This document shows, piece after piece, positions 1 through 13,500 of a stretch of DNA of 64,000 nt. Location of the stretch: contig NZ_AMRI01000017.1 in the NCBI RefSeq assembly GCF_000299915.1, positions 29,145-93,144 of the forward strand, given 5' to 3'. How positions within the stretch are numbered: the first letter of the stretch is position 1; each line of letters opens with the position of its first letter. A program made the position numbers and the translations under genes. The DNA comes from Gallaecimonas xiamenensis 3-C-1 (lineage in GTDB: Bacteria; Pseudomonadota; Gammaproteobacteria; Enterobacterales; Gallaecimonadaceae). The notes under the pieces are model-generated. The model did not search any database and was not told where the DNA came from. It was given only the letters and a program-made list of their open reading frames with translations.

Positions 1-566
1 CGGTGTAAAAACTGAACCTGGGCTTTCAGGTCGGCCAGATTGCCACCATTGTCCACCACCTGGTCAGCATATTGCAGCCGCTCGTCGCGGGGCAGCTGCC
101 TTGCCATGATGGCGTCGGCATCGGCGCTCTTGTCACGGGCTAACACCCGCTGGCGCTGCAGTTCGGGGGCGGCGTCCACCACCAATACCTGGTCGCAGTC
201 CTTACAGAGGCCGTTTTCTATGAGCAAAGGCACCACCCACAGCACATAAGGGCTTTTGGCGTTGGCCAACTGCTCCGCCATGCTGCTGCGTATCAGTGGG
301 TGTAACAAGGCGTTGAGCCATTGGCGCTCGGTCTCATTATTGAACACCCTTTGGCGCAGTGCTGCCCTGTCCAACTGGCCGTCGGGCTGAAGCAGCGCAG
401 CACCAAAATGCTCGACTATGGCCGCCAGTCCCTGGGTACCGGGTTCAACCACTTCCCTGGCCACCAGGTCGGCATCCACAAGCACTATGCCCAGTTCCGC
501 AAACAGATCCGCCACCGTGCTCTTGCCGGAACCTATGCCGCCGGTCAATCCCACCACAAAGCTCAT
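1..566 (-). CDS. coaE: Dephospho-CoA kinase (partial, C-terminus cut by window edge)
   Basis: Last step of coenzyme A synthesis: ATP-dependent phosphorylation of the 3'-OH of dephospho-CoA, in the cytosol. Translation of the minus strand begins MSFVVGLTGGIGSGKSTVAD, an intact N-terminal P-loop (GGIGSGKS). It continues with the DADxxARE segment near residue 35 and LLIENG near residue 115, both typical of CoaE. The frame is open to base 1 (about 188 residues; the family is about 200), so only the last residues are missing. The ATG at 564-566 overlaps the pilD stop (ATGA), which fixes the start and suggests coupling to the pilus operon. Confidence 0.96.
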   Translation of the reverse strand, partial: MSFVVGLTGGIGSGKSTVADLFAELGIVLVDADLVAREVVEPGTQGLAAIVEHFGAALLQPDGQLDRAALRQRVFNNETERQWLNALLHPLIRSSMAEQLANAKSPYVLWVVPLLIENGLCKDCDQVLVVDAAPELQRQRVLARDKSADADAIMARQLPRDERLQYADQVVDNGGNLADLKAQVQFLH

Positions 567-1426
567 TGGAAATAACCCAGGTACCAGGCATTGATATCCT
601 GCCCCCAGATCAGGGCCACCCAGCCAGCTGCGGCCAGGAAGGGGCCGAAAGGCATGGGCATGCTGCCCTGACGCCGACGTGCTGCGGCATAGAGGCCCCA
701 GATAACACCGAATACCGACGACAACAGTATGATTTGCGGCAACATCCAGGGCCCAAGCCAAGCTCCTAAGGCGGCCAGTAGCTTGAAATCTCCGTAGCCC
801 ATGCCTTCCTTGCCGGTCAGCAATTTAAAAGCCCAATAGACTGACCACAGGGACAGGTAACCTATGGCTGCGCCGAGGATAGCTTGCACCGGACTGACCA
901 AGCCACCAATCAGGCTTAACAGCAGACCGGCCCACATCAGCGGCAGGGTGAGGTCGTCCGGCAACAGCATGGTGTCGGCGTCGATAAAAGTCAGGGCTAC
1001 CAAGACCCAGGTAAAAAGCAATGCCGCCGGTAGCATGACACTGGGTCCCATATACCAGGCCACCACCGCTGATATCAGGCCGGTGGCCAGCTCTACCAGC
1101 GGATAACGGGCGGAAATAGGGGTTTTACAATGGCGGCAACGGCCACCAAGCCAAAGCCAGCTCAGCAGCGGCACATTATCGTACCAAGCCACCTCGGCCC
1201 GGCATTTGGGGCAGTGGCTGCGCGGCACCATCAGGTTGAAAGAGGGCTGGTCGGCAAGGGGTTCCAAGGCCAGCAACTCACGGCTCTCCCGTTGCCAGCG
1301 ACGCTCCAGCATCACCGGTAAACGGTAAATCACCACATTCAGGAAACTGCCTACCAGCAGGCCAAACACCAAAACAAAGACCGTGAGCCAAAGTGGCTCA
1401 CGGCCTAACATCATTATCCATTGCAT
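563..1426 (-). CDS. pilD: Type IV prepilin peptidase / N-methyltransferase
   Basis: Inner-membrane aspartyl protease that cleaves the Gly-Phe bond of prepilins and methylates the new N-terminal Phe. It usually also serves type II secretion pseudopilins. 287 aa, full length. The N-terminal cytoplasmic insert carries the zinc-binding pairs C72/C75 and C97/C100. The two catalytic aspartates are at D149 (FIDAD) and D213 (GYGDFK), with about eight hydrophobic helices around them. Third gene of the pilB-pilC-pilD run, 6 bp after pilC, overlapping coaE by 3 bp. Confidence 0.97.
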   Translation of the reverse strand: MQWIMMLGREPLWLTVFVLVFGLLVGSFLNVVIYRLPVMLERRWQRESRELLALEPLADQPSFNLMVPRSHCPKCRAEVAWYDNVPLLSWLWLGGRCRHCKTPISARYPLVELATGLISAVVAWYMGPSVMLPAALLFTWVLVALTFIDADTMLLPDDLTLPLMWAGLLLSLIGGLVSPVQAILGAAIGYLSLWSVYWAFKLLTGKEGMGYGDFKLLAALGAWLGPWMLPQIILLSSVFGVIWGLYAAARRRQGSMPMPFGPFLAAAGWVALIWGQDINAWYLGYFQ

Positions 1427-1432
1427 GGGGCT

Positions 1433-2677
1433 TTAACCAACCACTTGTCCCAACTGGAAGATAGGCAGGTACATTGCCACGACCAAGCCACCGATGATAG
1501 GGCCAAGCACTATCATAATGGCCGGCTCCAAGAGGCTCATCAGGCCGTCCACCGCATCATCCACTTCCCGTTCGTAAATCTGCGCCACCTTGGACATCAT
1601 CTCGTCGATGGAGCCGGATTCCTCACCGATCAGTACCATCTGGATGATCAATTCCGGAAACACCTGGGTGGTACGCATGGCCACGTTCATCTGCATACCG
1701 GTTTCCACTTCCCGGCGCACCTTGAGGATGGCATCGCGGTAAAGGGCATTGCCGGAAGCACCGGCCGAAGAAGCCAGACCTTCAATCAGGGGCACACCGG
1801 CGGCAAAAGTGGTGGCCAAAGTGCGGGCAAACCGTGCCAGCGAGGCTTTGTGTAGTATGGGGCCCACTATGGGGATCCGCAGCACGAACTTGTCGGTCTT
1901 ATCCCTGACATTCTGCGACTTGCGGTGCATGGAGCGAAACAGCAAAGCCCCTGCGATCAGTATTGCCAAGATGACGTACCAGGAATTCTGCACGGCATGG
2001 GAAATGCTTATCCACAGTTGGGTAAAGGCTGGCAGTTCGGCGCCGAAGGAATGGAAGATATCCTCAAACTGGGGCACCACGAAGATCAGCAGTATGGCAG
2101 TGACCACTATGGCCACGAAGACGATGGCCGAGGGGTAAAACAACGCTTTTTTGATCTTGGCTTTCAGTTCTTCCTGCTTTTCCTTGTAGGTGGCTATCCG
2201 GTCGAACATGGTCTCCATGGCGCCGGAGTGTTCACCGGCCGCCACCAAGTCCCGGTACAGGGAGTCGAAGTACACAGGATACTTGGCCAGGGCCTCTGAC
2301 AGCAGGGTGCCTCCCTGCACGTCGGCACTTATCTTAACCATCATCTCCCGCACGGCATCTTTCTTATGGCCCTTGGAGACGATATCCAGGGACTGTACCA
2401 AAGGTACCCCTGAGGCCAGCATGGTAGCCAACTGGCGGGTAATGGCAGCGATATCTGCCGCATCAATTTTTTGCCCGAAGGAGAACAGCGATTTGGGTTT
2501 ACGCTTGACCTCCTTGGGGGTGATCCCCTGGGCCCTGAGCTGCGCCTTGATCTCGTTAATCCGGATCCCGGTCATTTCCCCCTGGACCTTTTCACCCCGG
2601 CGGTTAAGCCCTTTCCAGGTGAAAATTTCCAGCTTTTGGGCCTCTATTTTTCGTTTACTGGCCGCTGCGGTTGCCAT
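1433..2677 (-). CDS. pilC: Type IV pilus inner-membrane platform protein
   Basis: Polytopic platform protein that couples the PilB ATPase to pilin assembly. 414 aa, the usual length. It contains two T2SF-type domains (about residues 75-200 and 280-400), each ending in hydrophobic helices, including a long one near 170-190 and the C-terminal one with GGLVVAMYLPIFQL. The ATG is 9 bp downstream of the pilB stop. The rev-strand sequence just upstream reads AAGGAG before the start, a good Shine-Dalgarno. The order pilA-pilB-pilC-pilD is standard for gammaproteobacterial type IVa pili. Confidence 0.97.
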   Translation of the reverse strand: MATAAASKRKIEAQKLEIFTWKGLNRRGEKVQGEMTGIRINEIKAQLRAQGITPKEVKRKPKSLFSFGQKIDAADIAAITRQLATMLASGVPLVQSLDIVSKGHKKDAVREMMVKISADVQGGTLLSEALAKYPVYFDSLYRDLVAAGEHSGAMETMFDRIATYKEKQEELKAKIKKALFYPSAIVFVAIVVTAILLIFVVPQFEDIFHSFGAELPAFTQLWISISHAVQNSWYVILAILIAGALLFRSMHRKSQNVRDKTDKFVLRIPIVGPILHKASLARFARTLATTFAAGVPLIEGLASSAGASGNALYRDAILKVRREVETGMQMNVAMRTTQVFPELIIQMVLIGEESGSIDEMMSKVAQIYEREVDDAVDGLMSLLEPAIMIVLGPIIGGLVVAMYLPIFQLGQVVG

Positions 2678-2686
2678 GGCAACTCC

Positions 2687-4396
2687 TTAGTAGCTGGTGA
2701 TCCGGTTGACCTCAGCCAGGGAAGTCACCCCCTGCCTGGCCTTTTCCAAACCGGATTGACGCAAGTTCTTGATCCCCTCCCGCTGGGCCTGGGCGGCAAT
2801 ATCCAGCGAGTTCCCACCTTCCATGATTATCTTGGCCAGTGCCTCTGTCATAGGCATGGTTTCGTATACCCCTACCCTTCCTTTATAGCCGCCTGTGCAT
2901 TCGCTGCAGCCGACAGGTCGAAACAGGGTAAAGCCTTCTTCTATCTGCCGGGGGCTAAACCCCTGGCGCAGTAATTCGTCTTTGGGCAGATTTTCCGGCT
3001 GCTTGCAGGTTGGGCACAGGCGCCGTCCCAGACGCTGGGCGATAACCAAGGTGACGCTGGAGGCAATGTTGTAAGGCGGCACCCCCATGTTGACCAGACG
3101 GGTCAGGGTTTCAGAGGCCGAGTTGGTGTGCAGAGTCGAGAGCACCAAGTGGCCGGTTTGGGCCGCCTTGATGGAGATCTCCGCCGTTTCCAGATCCCGG
3201 ATCTCCCCCACCATGATGATGTCCGGGTCTTGGCGCAGAAAGGCCCGCAGTGCCGAGGCGAAAGTCATACCGGCTTTGGCATGGATTTGCACCTGGTTGA
3301 CCCCGGGCAAGTTGATCTCCACCGGATCTTCTGCGGTGGAAATATTGCGCTCTTCGGTGTTGAGGATATTCAGACCTGTATAAAGGGAGACCGTCTTACC
3401 TGACCCGGTAGGCCCCGTTACCAAGATCATGCCTTGGGGTTTGTGCAGTGCCTCAAGGTAAAGCCGTTTCTGCTCAGGGTCATACCCCAGCATATCGATC
3501 CCCAGCTGCGCAGAGCTGGAGTCAAGGATACGCATAACGATCTTCTCGCCCCACAAGGTTGGGAGGGTCGAGACACGAAAATCGATGGCTTTTTTGCGGG
3601 ACAGGCGCAGCTTGATGCGACCGTCCTGGGGGATACGCCGCTCGGCGATATCCAGTTTGGACATGACCTTGATACGGGCTGCCAGACGATTGGCCACCGA
3701 CACCGGTGGCGCCGCCACTTCATGGAGAATGCCGTCGATGCGAAAGCGCACCCGGTAGCTCTTCTCGTAGGGCTCGAAGTGCAGGTCCGAAGCGCCCTTA
3801 CGGATAGCGTCCATCAGCAATTTGTTGACGTAAATGACGATAGGGGCGTCATCGTCCTTGCCAGTGGCAAGGTCACTTTCCTTCTCGTCTTCTTCATCCA
3901 CGGCCAGGTCGGCAAGCTCTGAGTCGTTGACGTCACCTATATCCAGGCTGGCGCCGGTCTTTTCCAGCAGCTTGTCTATGGACTTGGCCAACTCGTCGGC
4001 GTTAACCAACACCGGCTCGGTGGGCAGGCGCAGGTTAAAACGAAAGTCTTCCAAGGCCGCCTGGTTGGACGGGTCGGCGGTAGCAATAAAGATACGATTC
4101 TGGCGCTTGAACAGCGGCAGTACAGCATGCTTTTGAATGAGCTGCTCATTCAAAAGGGTGCTGGGAATGGTATCGACATCAAACTTGCTCAGGTCGAAAA
4201 CCGGCAAGCCGTATTGCTCGGAGAGGAACTTGGCAAAAGCCTCGGCGCTCAGCTCCGACTTCTTAAGGACGTCAAACAGGGGGATGAGCCCGGAGTGGTT
4301 TTCCTTAAGCAGTTCTTCGGCTGTGGCTTGGGTGATCTTGCCTCGCCTTAGGAGAAGGGCGAGGGTGCCTTTGGCAACGGGAAGGAATCCTGACAT
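2687..4396 (-). CDS. pilB: Type IV pilus assembly ATPase (extension motor)
   Basis: Hexameric cytoplasmic ATPase that powers pilus extension. 569 aa. An N-terminal T2SSE-N domain (about 1-150) is followed by an acidic linker (160-185) and the ATPase core. Walker A GPTGSGKT is at 328-335, the Walker B/Asp region near 390-401 ([10 protein letters not shown]) and the His box TLHTN near 421. A zinc-binding tetracysteine is C461/C464 with C497/C500, which distinguishes PilB/GspE from PilT. It lies 59 bp downstream of pilA, with a strong hairpin in the gap. That hairpin may set pilin to motor stoichiometry. Confidence 0.97.
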   Translation of the reverse strand: MSGFLPVAKGTLALLLRRGKITQATAEELLKENHSGLIPLFDVLKKSELSAEAFAKFLSEQYGLPVFDLSKFDVDTIPSTLLNEQLIQKHAVLPLFKRQNRIFIATADPSNQAALEDFRFNLRLPTEPVLVNADELAKSIDKLLEKTGASLDIGDVNDSELADLAVDEEDEKESDLATGKDDDAPIVIYVNKLLMDAIRKGASDLHFEPYEKSYRVRFRIDGILHEVAAPPVSVANRLAARIKVMSKLDIAERRIPQDGRIKLRLSRKKAIDFRVSTLPTLWGEKIVMRILDSSSAQLGIDMLGYDPEQKRLYLEALHKPQGMILVTGPTGSGKTVSLYTGLNILNTEERNISTAEDPVEINLPGVNQVQIHAKAGMTFASALRAFLRQDPDIIMVGEIRDLETAEISIKAAQTGHLVLSTLHTNSASETLTRLVNMGVPPYNIASSVTLVIAQRLGRRLCPTCKQPENLPKDELLRQGFSPRQIEEGFTLFRPVGCSECTGGYKGRVGVYETMPMTEALAKIIMEGGNSLDIAAQAQREGIKNLRQSGLEKARQGVTSLAEVNRITSY

Positions 4397-4418
4397 GGGT
4401 TAACCGAAGCAAGTGGCA

Positions 4419-4443
4419 AGAGGAGGGTAAGAAACCCTCCTCT
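4419..4443 (-). terminator. Hairpin between pilA and pilB (attenuator-like)
   Basis: Perfect 10-bp inverted repeat AGAGGAGGGT / ACCCTCCTCT with a 5-nt loop, in the 59-bp gap between pilA and pilB. No U-run follows on the minus strand, so it looks more like a partial terminator or mRNA-stabilising 3' structure of the pilA message than a full terminator. The role is inferred. Confidence 0.6.
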
Positions 4444-4455
4444 CATCCATCGCTT

Positions 4456-4869
4456 TTAGCACAGGTTGTTAGCTACGCAACTACCACCCTTAGTCCAGGT
4501 AACGGCACCAGCACTGGCTGCACCTGTCAAAATATATTGGTCAGAAGTGCTCAAACCACCTGCGTTTGCTGCTGTAGCGGTGATCACTGGCGCAGTCATT
4601 GAACCAGTTACGGTGATACCATTAACGTACTGAGCGCCGGTGGCACCAGCAATCAGCGGGCCAGTCGCACAGGATGCCAAAACTGTTTCGCCAGTCTGGG
4701 TGCACACCTCTATCTGAGTTTTGATCGCACCAGTGGATGCTACGACCTCAGCAAAACGCGATTTTTTGGTGTAGTTCTGATAAGCAGGCAGCGCGATGGC
4801 AGCCAGGATGCCTACGATCGCGACCACGATCATCAGTTCGATCAGGGTAAAGCCTTGTTGTTTCTTCAT
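4456..4869 (-). CDS. pilA: Type IV major pilin
   Basis: Structural pilin, 137 aa. The leader MKKQQG is followed by [20 protein letters not shown], giving PilD cleavage between G6 and F7 and the conserved Glu at mature position 5. The hydrophobic helix 7-30 packs the pilus core. The globular part is small, Ala/Gly/Thr-rich and has very few charged residues. It has two cysteine pairs: one in [13 protein letters not shown], and the C-terminal pair in [10 protein letters not shown] that would close the D-region loop. A purine-rich Shine-Dalgarno (GAGGGGA) precedes the ATG. First gene of the pil operon. Confidence 0.97.
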   Translation of the reverse strand: MKKQQGFTLIELMIVVAIVGILAAIALPAYQNYTKKSRFAEVVASTGAIKTQIEVCTQTGETVLASCATGPLIAGATGAQYVNGITVTGSMTAPVITATAANAGGLSTSDQYILTGAASAGAVTWTKGGSCVANNLC

Positions 4870-6056
<1,187 letters not shown>

Positions 6057-6057
6057 C

Positions 6058-6087
6058 AAAAAACGCGGCCCAAGGGCCGCGTTTTTT
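6058..6087. terminator. Bidirectional rho-independent terminator nadC / usp
   Basis: Symmetric hairpin: an A-run, then CGCGGCCC, loop AA, GGGCCGCG and a T-run. It serves nadC on plus and the convergent usp gene on minus. The usp TAA stop lies at its edge. Confidence 0.9.
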
Positions 6088-6931
6088 AGCGCATCAACAG
6101 TATGGGCACATTGCTGGCCCGCAGCATGGCGTTGGTGGTGGAACCCAGCAGCCACTGGCGAATGCGGGAATGGCCGTAGGCCCCCATCACCATCAAGTCA
6201 ATCTCCTGTTGCTGCTGATACTGGGTCAGTACCTTTTCCACTTCACCGGCGATGATAGTGCCCTGGGCCTGGTGTCCTTCCAGATTAAGCTGGCTAAGAG
6301 CCCACTTAAGCTGTACCTGCTGGTCTTCGCTGTTATCCCCTACCATCACCACATGACAGGGCAGTCCCTTGAATAGGGGGCTTTTGGCCACCAGCTCCAG
6401 CGCTTTGCGGGTGGTAGGTGAGCCGTCGAAAGCAATCAGCACCGATTGAGGTGTTTTGAAAGCGCCGGGTACCAGCAGCAGCGGCTTGCTCAAGCCTCGG
6501 GCAGCCCTTTCCACGTGCAGGCCCAAGTCGCCCTGGGCACCGGCGCCGCTCCTGCCCATGACCCAAAGCCGGGTCTGGTCTTCCAGCTCCTTGAGGCTGG
6601 CTACCAGCTCGCCATGGCGCTGGCGTACCTGAATATCCCCAAGCCCCACACCAGCCAGGCTGGCCTTGGCTCCTTCCAGCATCTGCCGGCCCTGCTCCAT
6701 GGCCAACTTGGACCGGGCTTCGTCCAGCCTTGCCATTTCTTCGATGAGGGCTTCTTGGGCGCCCAGGCCAATGGCACCGCTAAAATCGCCGCCATGGAGG
6801 CCATGATGGTGCTCCAACACATGCAGCAGGGTCAAAGGAGCCTGGAGCTGGCCAGTCGCCCAGCTTCCATACTGGCAAACGGCCTGGCTATGTTCAGAGC
6901 CGTCCAGGCAGGCCATTACGTCTGTAGTCAT
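6086..6931 (-). CDS. Tandem-domain universal stress protein (UspA family)
   Basis: 281 aa with two Usp domains, about 1-140 and 150-281, the UspE-like layout. The second domain has a complete ATP-binding signature G-2x-G-9x-G-S (MGAYGH...LLGS, near 255-270). The first has a degenerate version (MGRSGAG) and probably does not bind ATP. It lies 10 bp downstream of a SulP transporter in the same direction, so they are probably co-transcribed. SulP-Usp pairing recurs in bacteria. A role in sensing energy state or modulating the transporter is inference only. Confidence 0.93.
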   Translation of the reverse strand: MTTDVMACLDGSEHSQAVCQYGSWATGQLQAPLTLLHVLEHHHGLHGGDFSGAIGLGAQEALIEEMARLDEARSKLAMEQGRQMLEGAKASLAGVGLGDIQVRQRHGELVASLKELEDQTRLWVMGRSGAGAQGDLGLHVERAARGLSKPLLLVPGAFKTPQSVLIAFDGSPTTRKALELVAKSPLFKGLPCHVVMVGDNSEDQQVQLKWALSQLNLEGHQAQGTIIAGEVEKVLTQYQQQQEIDLMVMGAYGHSRIRQWLLGSTTNAMLRASNVPILLMR

Positions 6932-6940
6932 GCGCTTTCC

Positions 6941-8407
6941 TTAGTGTCCCGTCAATTTACCAACGGCTTCTGGCTTATTATGCACTGCGAATTTGTCCAT
7001 CAGGGTAGCGCTGGCTTCGTTCAGGCCCAGCACTTCTACTTCTGCCCCTTCGCGGCGCAGTTTGAGCACCACCTTGTCCAGGGCCGCTACGGCGGTGAGA
7101 TCCCAGAAATGGGCCTGGCTGACGTCGATGTGTACTTTGCCGACTGCTTCTTTGAAGTCGAATTTTTTCACCAGGGCATCGGCCGAAGCGAAGAACACCT
7201 GTCCCACCACCTGATACTCGCGTACATCCCCTTGCTGGCGACTGCCTACAAAGAGCACTTTGCCGACCTTGCTGGCAAAGAACAAGGCGGACAGCAGTAC
7301 CCCCACAAAGACCCCTTTGGCCAGGTTGTGGGTGGCCACCACCATCACCACTGTCGCCAGCATCACCAGGGTGGCGCTGGGCGGGTTCTTGCGGATGTCG
7401 CGGATGGACGCCCAACTGAAGGTACCGATGGACACCATGATCATCACGGCCACCAGGGCCGCCATGGGAATACGGGCGACCCAGTCACCCAAAAAGACCA
7501 CCAGGATCAGCAGGAAGACCCCGGCCACCAGGGTGGAAAGGCGGGTACGGCCACCGGATTTCACGTTGATGACCGACTGGCCAATCATGGCGCAACCGGC
7601 CATGCCGCCAAACAGGCCGGCAACGATATTGGCGTAGCCCTGGCCACGGCACTCCTGGTTCTTGTCGGACTCGGTGTCGGTAAAATCGTCCACTATGGTG
7701 GCGGTCATCATCGACTCCAGCAGGCCCACTACCGCAAGGCCCAGTGAGTAGGGGGCAACGATGGCCAGTGTCTCGAAATTCAGCGGCACATCGGGCAGCA
7801 GGAACACCGGCAGGCTGTCGGGCAGTGCCCCCATGTCACCGACGGTGTGGATATCCAAGCCCAGGTACAGGGACAGGGCGGTCAGCACCAGAATGCACAC
7901 CAGGGGCGACGGCACCGCCTTGGTGACGTAGGGGAAGAGGTAAATGATGGCCAGGCCGCCGGCGGTCATGGCATAGACCGGCCAGGTAACATTGGTCAGC
8001 TCCGGCAGTTGGGCCATGAAAATGAGGATCGCCAGAGCATTGACGAAGCCGGTGACCACAGCCCTGGACACAAAACGCATCAGCTCACCCAGGCGCAACC
8101 AGCCGGCGATGATTTGAAAGACACCGGTCAACAGGGTGGCTGCCAGCAGGTACTGCAGGCCATGGTCCTTGACCAGGGTGGTCATCAACAGGGCCATGGC
8201 GCCGGTAGCAGCCGAGATCATGGCCGGCCGGCCACCGGTAAAGGCGGTCACCACGGCGATACAGAAGGACGCATAAAGGCCGACCTTGGGGTCGACTCCG
8301 GCGATGATGGAGAACGCTATGGCTTCCGGGATCAGGGCCAAAGCCACCACCAAACCGGAAAGCACATCACCACGGGGATTGGAAAACCACTGCTGGCGCC
8401 AGCTCAT
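6941..8407 (-). CDS. SulP family anion transporter with STAS domain
   Basis: 488 aa inner-membrane permease of the SLC26/SulP family, for sulfate, bicarbonate or another anion; the substrate cannot be read from sequence. The N-terminal region carries the family hallmark [14 protein letters not shown] near 27-40 and about 10-12 hydrophobic helices up to about residue 375. A cytoplasmic STAS domain follows (about 385-480, with [18 protein letters not shown]). The downstream usp gene is probably in the same operon. A Na+-bicarbonate (BicA-like) role is possible but unproven. Confidence 0.93.
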   Translation of the reverse strand: MSWRQQWFSNPRGDVLSGLVVALALIPEAIAFSIIAGVDPKVGLYASFCIAVVTAFTGGRPAMISAATGAMALLMTTLVKDHGLQYLLAATLLTGVFQIIAGWLRLGELMRFVSRAVVTGFVNALAILIFMAQLPELTNVTWPVYAMTAGGLAIIYLFPYVTKAVPSPLVCILVLTALSLYLGLDIHTVGDMGALPDSLPVFLLPDVPLNFETLAIVAPYSLGLAVVGLLESMMTATIVDDFTDTESDKNQECRGQGYANIVAGLFGGMAGCAMIGQSVINVKSGGRTRLSTLVAGVFLLILVVFLGDWVARIPMAALVAVMIMVSIGTFSWASIRDIRKNPPSATLVMLATVVMVVATHNLAKGVFVGVLLSALFFASKVGKVLFVGSRQQGDVREYQVVGQVFFASADALVKKFDFKEAVGKVHIDVSQAHFWDLTAVAALDKVVLKLRREGAEVEVLGLNEASATLMDKFAVHNKPEAVGKLTGH

Positions 8408-8493
8408 GTCAGGTTACCTGTACAAATTAGCGAAACACGAAGCGCGGCATTGTACAGATTTTGGCAGACCCGGCCCACCCTCCATTGGTGACC

Positions 8494-9024
8494 CTAGTCC
8501 CGCTTCAGCATGCCTCTTTGGCTGCTGTCCCCCTTGGCTTTGTGCACCAGCACCATCACCAGGTGGCCGGCAACCAGGGCCATCAGCCCCCAGGCAAGCC
8601 ACTGGTGCGCCTCTTCTGCAGCCTTATGGAGCCAGGACCAGCCGGCCCCGGGCAAGGTCAGCCCCCACCACAGGGGCGTATCGCGGCTGCGGCTTAGCAA
8701 AATAAGCAGCCCAAGCAACATCTGCAGGGCCATGGCACCGTAGAGTGCCAGGTGGCCGATATGGGCCCAGCGGGCATTTGGGGCGGATAAGCCGGCTTCG
8801 GGTATGGGATTGCTGGCGCGCCAGAGGCTGCGCAGTATCAGCAGCAGCATGGCCAGGGTGCCCAGGTTAAGATGCAGGGCCTTTAAGGCCGAGGCCAGGG
8901 CACCGCCTTTTTCCGGCAGGTCCATCACCAGTCCAAGCAGAAAGAGGCCCAGCACCAACAGGGCCATCAGATGATGCAGCAGCCTGGCCACCAGGCCGTA
9001 TTGAGATGGGGTGTTTCGCAGCAT
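8494..9024 (-). CDS. Cytochrome b561 family protein
   Basis: About 176 aa integral membrane di-heme cytochrome b of the CybB/b561 type, probably a quinol- or superoxide-linked electron carrier. Four hydrophobic helices are visible, with histidines in the right helices ([41 protein letters not shown]). The start was set at the ATG at 9024 because GGGAGGA lies directly upstream. A longer in-frame start eight codons upstream has no such site. It lies between SulP and trxC, same strand. Confidence 0.9.
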   Translation of the reverse strand: MLRNTPSQYGLVARLLHHLMALLVLGLFLLGLVMDLPEKGGALASALKALHLNLGTLAMLLLILRSLWRASNPIPEAGLSAPNARWAHIGHLALYGAMALQMLLGLLILLSRSRDTPLWWGLTLPGAGWSWLHKAAEEAHQWLAWGLMALVAGHLVMVLVHKAKGDSSQRGMLKRD

Positions 9025-9075
9025 GATTCCTCCCTGGACAAGGCCCAAGCATGGCCCAGAGAGCTTAAATAAACC

Positions 9076-9510
9076 TTAGCGCAGATCAGGCTTATGGCTG
9101 GCCAGCCACTGGCGCAGTTGAAGGGCACTGAGCGCACCGCTTATCCGGGCCTGCTCCTGGCCATGTTGGAAGAGGATCAGGGTGGGAATAGAACGGATGG
9201 CAAAGCGGCTGCTGGCCTGAGGCGCCTGCGCCGTGTCCACCTTGGCAAAGCTCAAGGTAGCGCCAAAGTCCTTGGCCACCTCGGCAAAGGCCGGTGCCAT
9301 CATCTTGCAGGGGCCGCACCAATCTGCCCAGAAGTCCACCAGGAGCGGCAGGCCATGGCGTTCCAGGGCCCGGGCCAGGCTGCCATCATCCAGCTGCATC
9401 AGGCTGCCGTCCAGCAGCGCTTTTTTACAGGCGCCACACTTGGGTCCCTCGCCCAGGCGGTCCTGGGGTACCCGGTTCAGTTGCTGACAGTGGGGGCAGA
9501 GCAGTTCCAT
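9076..9510 (-). CDS. trxC: Thioredoxin 2 (zinc-binding thioredoxin)
   Basis: 144 aa cytosolic disulfide reductase. The N-terminal zinc finger has C5/C8 and C25/C28 (CPHC, CGAC), followed by a thioredoxin fold with the active site WCGPC at C65/C68 and the cis-Pro loop SIPT near residue 110. The start is the ATG at 9510, with GAGG five bases upstream, rather than the GTG two codons earlier. Typically induced by oxidative stress in relatives. It follows mutT closely on the same strand. Confidence 0.96.
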   Translation of the reverse strand: MELLCPHCQQLNRVPQDRLGEGPKCGACKKALLDGSLMQLDDGSLARALERHGLPLLVDFWADWCGPCKMMAPAFAEVAKDFGATLSFAKVDTAQAPQASSRFAIRSIPTLILFQHGQEQARISGALSALQLRQWLASHKPDLR

Positions 9511-9517
9511 AGTCACC

Positions 9518-9913
9518 TCAGTAAAGGGCCTGTACCGCTTTGATGATAGGCCCGTTGGCGTCGGGGAAGGTGAGGCTGTCTAAGTCCCTGGCGTGAACCC
9601 AGCGCCCTTCCTGGCCCTCCAGGCCCTTGGGCTGGCCCACAAAGCCCCGCACCAGCCAGACATCCAGTTTGACCGCCTTATCACCGTAATCGTGCTCCAC
9701 CAGCACCAGGGGTTCGGCCGCTACCACATTGATACCGATTTCTTCACTGAGCTCCCTGTCCAGGGCGTGGAGCAATGACTCCCCGTCTTCCACCTTGCCG
9801 CCGGGGAATTCCCATTTGCCGCCCTGGTGCTGATGGTCCAGGCGCTTGGTGACATAGACCTCACCCCGGCCGTTTTCGATGACCCCTACAGCCACATGCA
9901 CCACTTTTTTCAT
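9518..9913 (-). CDS. mutT: 8-oxo-dGTP diphosphatase
   Basis: 131 aa Nudix hydrolase that removes 8-oxo-dGTP from the nucleotide pool and so limits A-to-C transversions. The Nudix box is complete at residues 39-61 (G-x5-E-x7-REL-x-EE-x-G-I). The segment KWEFPGGK just before it is the MutT signature. It lies downstream of secA, the usual gammaproteobacterial position, but here trxC follows rather than the yacG/zapD genes often found nearby. Confidence 0.95.
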   Translation of the reverse strand: MKKVVHVAVGVIENGRGEVYVTKRLDHQHQGGKWEFPGGKVEDGESLLHALDRELSEEIGINVVAAEPLVLVEHDYGDKAVKLDVWLVRGFVGQPKGLEGQEGRWVHARDLDSLTFPDANGPIIKAVQALY

Positions 9914-9930
9914 TGCCTACTCCTAAAACC

Positions 9931-9954
9931 AAAGTGGCCCTTGCGGGCCACTTT
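9931..9954. terminator. Hairpin between secA and mutT
   Basis: Perfect 10-bp stem AAAGTGGCCC / GGGCCACTTT with loop TTGC. On minus (the secA direction) it is followed by GGTTTTAGG, a weak U-tract, so some read-through into mutT is expected. The T-run is better on plus. Confidence 0.65.
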
Positions 9955-9964
9955 TTATTCGTTA

Positions 9965-12673
<2,709 letters not shown>

Positions 12674-12725
12674 AATCCTGTCTTTTTCTGATACGTGGCC
12701 CGGCTAGGGTGCCGGCTATTATTCC

Positions 12726-13484
12726 TTAAAGCCCGCCAGGGCGATAGACAAAATGCGCCGGGTTCTGGGGCTGGTTCATGGCCAGCACTTCGAAGTGCAG
12801 GTGCGGGCCCGTGGCCCTGCCACTTTGGCCCACCTGCGCTATGGTTTGCCCCTTGGCTATCTTGTCTCCCCTTTTCACCAGCAAGGCGCTGTTGTGCCCG
12901 TAACGGGTCACCATACCGCCGCCGTGGTCTATTTCCACCAGCAAGCCGTAGCCGGCATAACTGCCGGCGAAGGTCACTATACCCCCTGCGCTGGCCAGCA
13001 CCGGGGTGCCGGCCTTGGCCGACATATCCAAGCCGCCGTGCCAGCGGCGCTTACCGGTAAAAGGGTCCTGGCGGAAGCCAAAGCCGGAGGCCTTGCGACT
13101 GGAGGTCAATGGCTGCCCTATGGAAGGCATATGGAGGCGCCCCTGCCAACTTTCAAGTAGCGAAAAGGCCTGGTCCAATTGCACCAGTTCTCCTTGGCTG
13201 TCGTCCAGTTTCAAGGGCCCCAGGCCCTGCTGCCGGGACAACAGCTCGGCGCGAACCCGCAAACCGGCCAATTCCCCTTGCACCTGGGCCAGCTGCTGCT
13301 GCAACTGTTGCCAACGGGCCTCGGCCAGGCTTGGCCCACCCTGCCCCGCTGGCTGCGCTTCGGCTTTGGGCACCAGGCTCCACAGCAACATCGCCAGCAC
13401 CCCCAGCCCCATCAGCAGCAACCACAGGGAAAGCTGCCATTGCCGTTTCCGGCTTGGGCCATGGATAATGAAGGTCAATGTCAT
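12726..13484 (-). CDS. M23 family metallopeptidase (LytM domain), membrane anchored
   Basis: 252 aa from the ATG at 13484. One N-terminal transmembrane helix (about 18-38) is followed by a periplasmic coiled-coil-like Gln/Leu-rich stretch (50-110) and a C-terminal LytM domain. The zinc and catalytic signatures are present: HGGLDM, and HxH in PHLHFEV near the end. These indicate an active peptidoglycan endopeptidase rather than a degenerate EnvC/NlpD-type activator. It sits between dciA/lpxC and secA, as in Shewanella- and Vibrio-like genomes. Its start nearly abuts that of divergent dciA. A role in cell-wall remodelling is inferred from the domain and the dcw context. Confidence 0.9.
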   Translation of the reverse strand: MTLTFIIHGPSRKRQWQLSLWLLLMGLGVLAMLLWSLVPKAEAQPAGQGGPSLAEARWQQLQQQLAQVQGELAGLRVRAELLSRQQGLGPLKLDDSQGELVQLDQAFSLLESWQGRLHMPSIGQPLTSSRKASGFGFRQDPFTGKRRWHGGLDMSAKAGTPVLASAGGIVTFAGSYAGYGLLVEIDHGGGMVTRYGHNSALLVKRGDKIAKGQTIAQVGQSGRATGPHLHFEVLAMNQPQNPAHFVYRPGGL

Positions 13485-13500
13485 GGTGAAGGCCTTTGTT

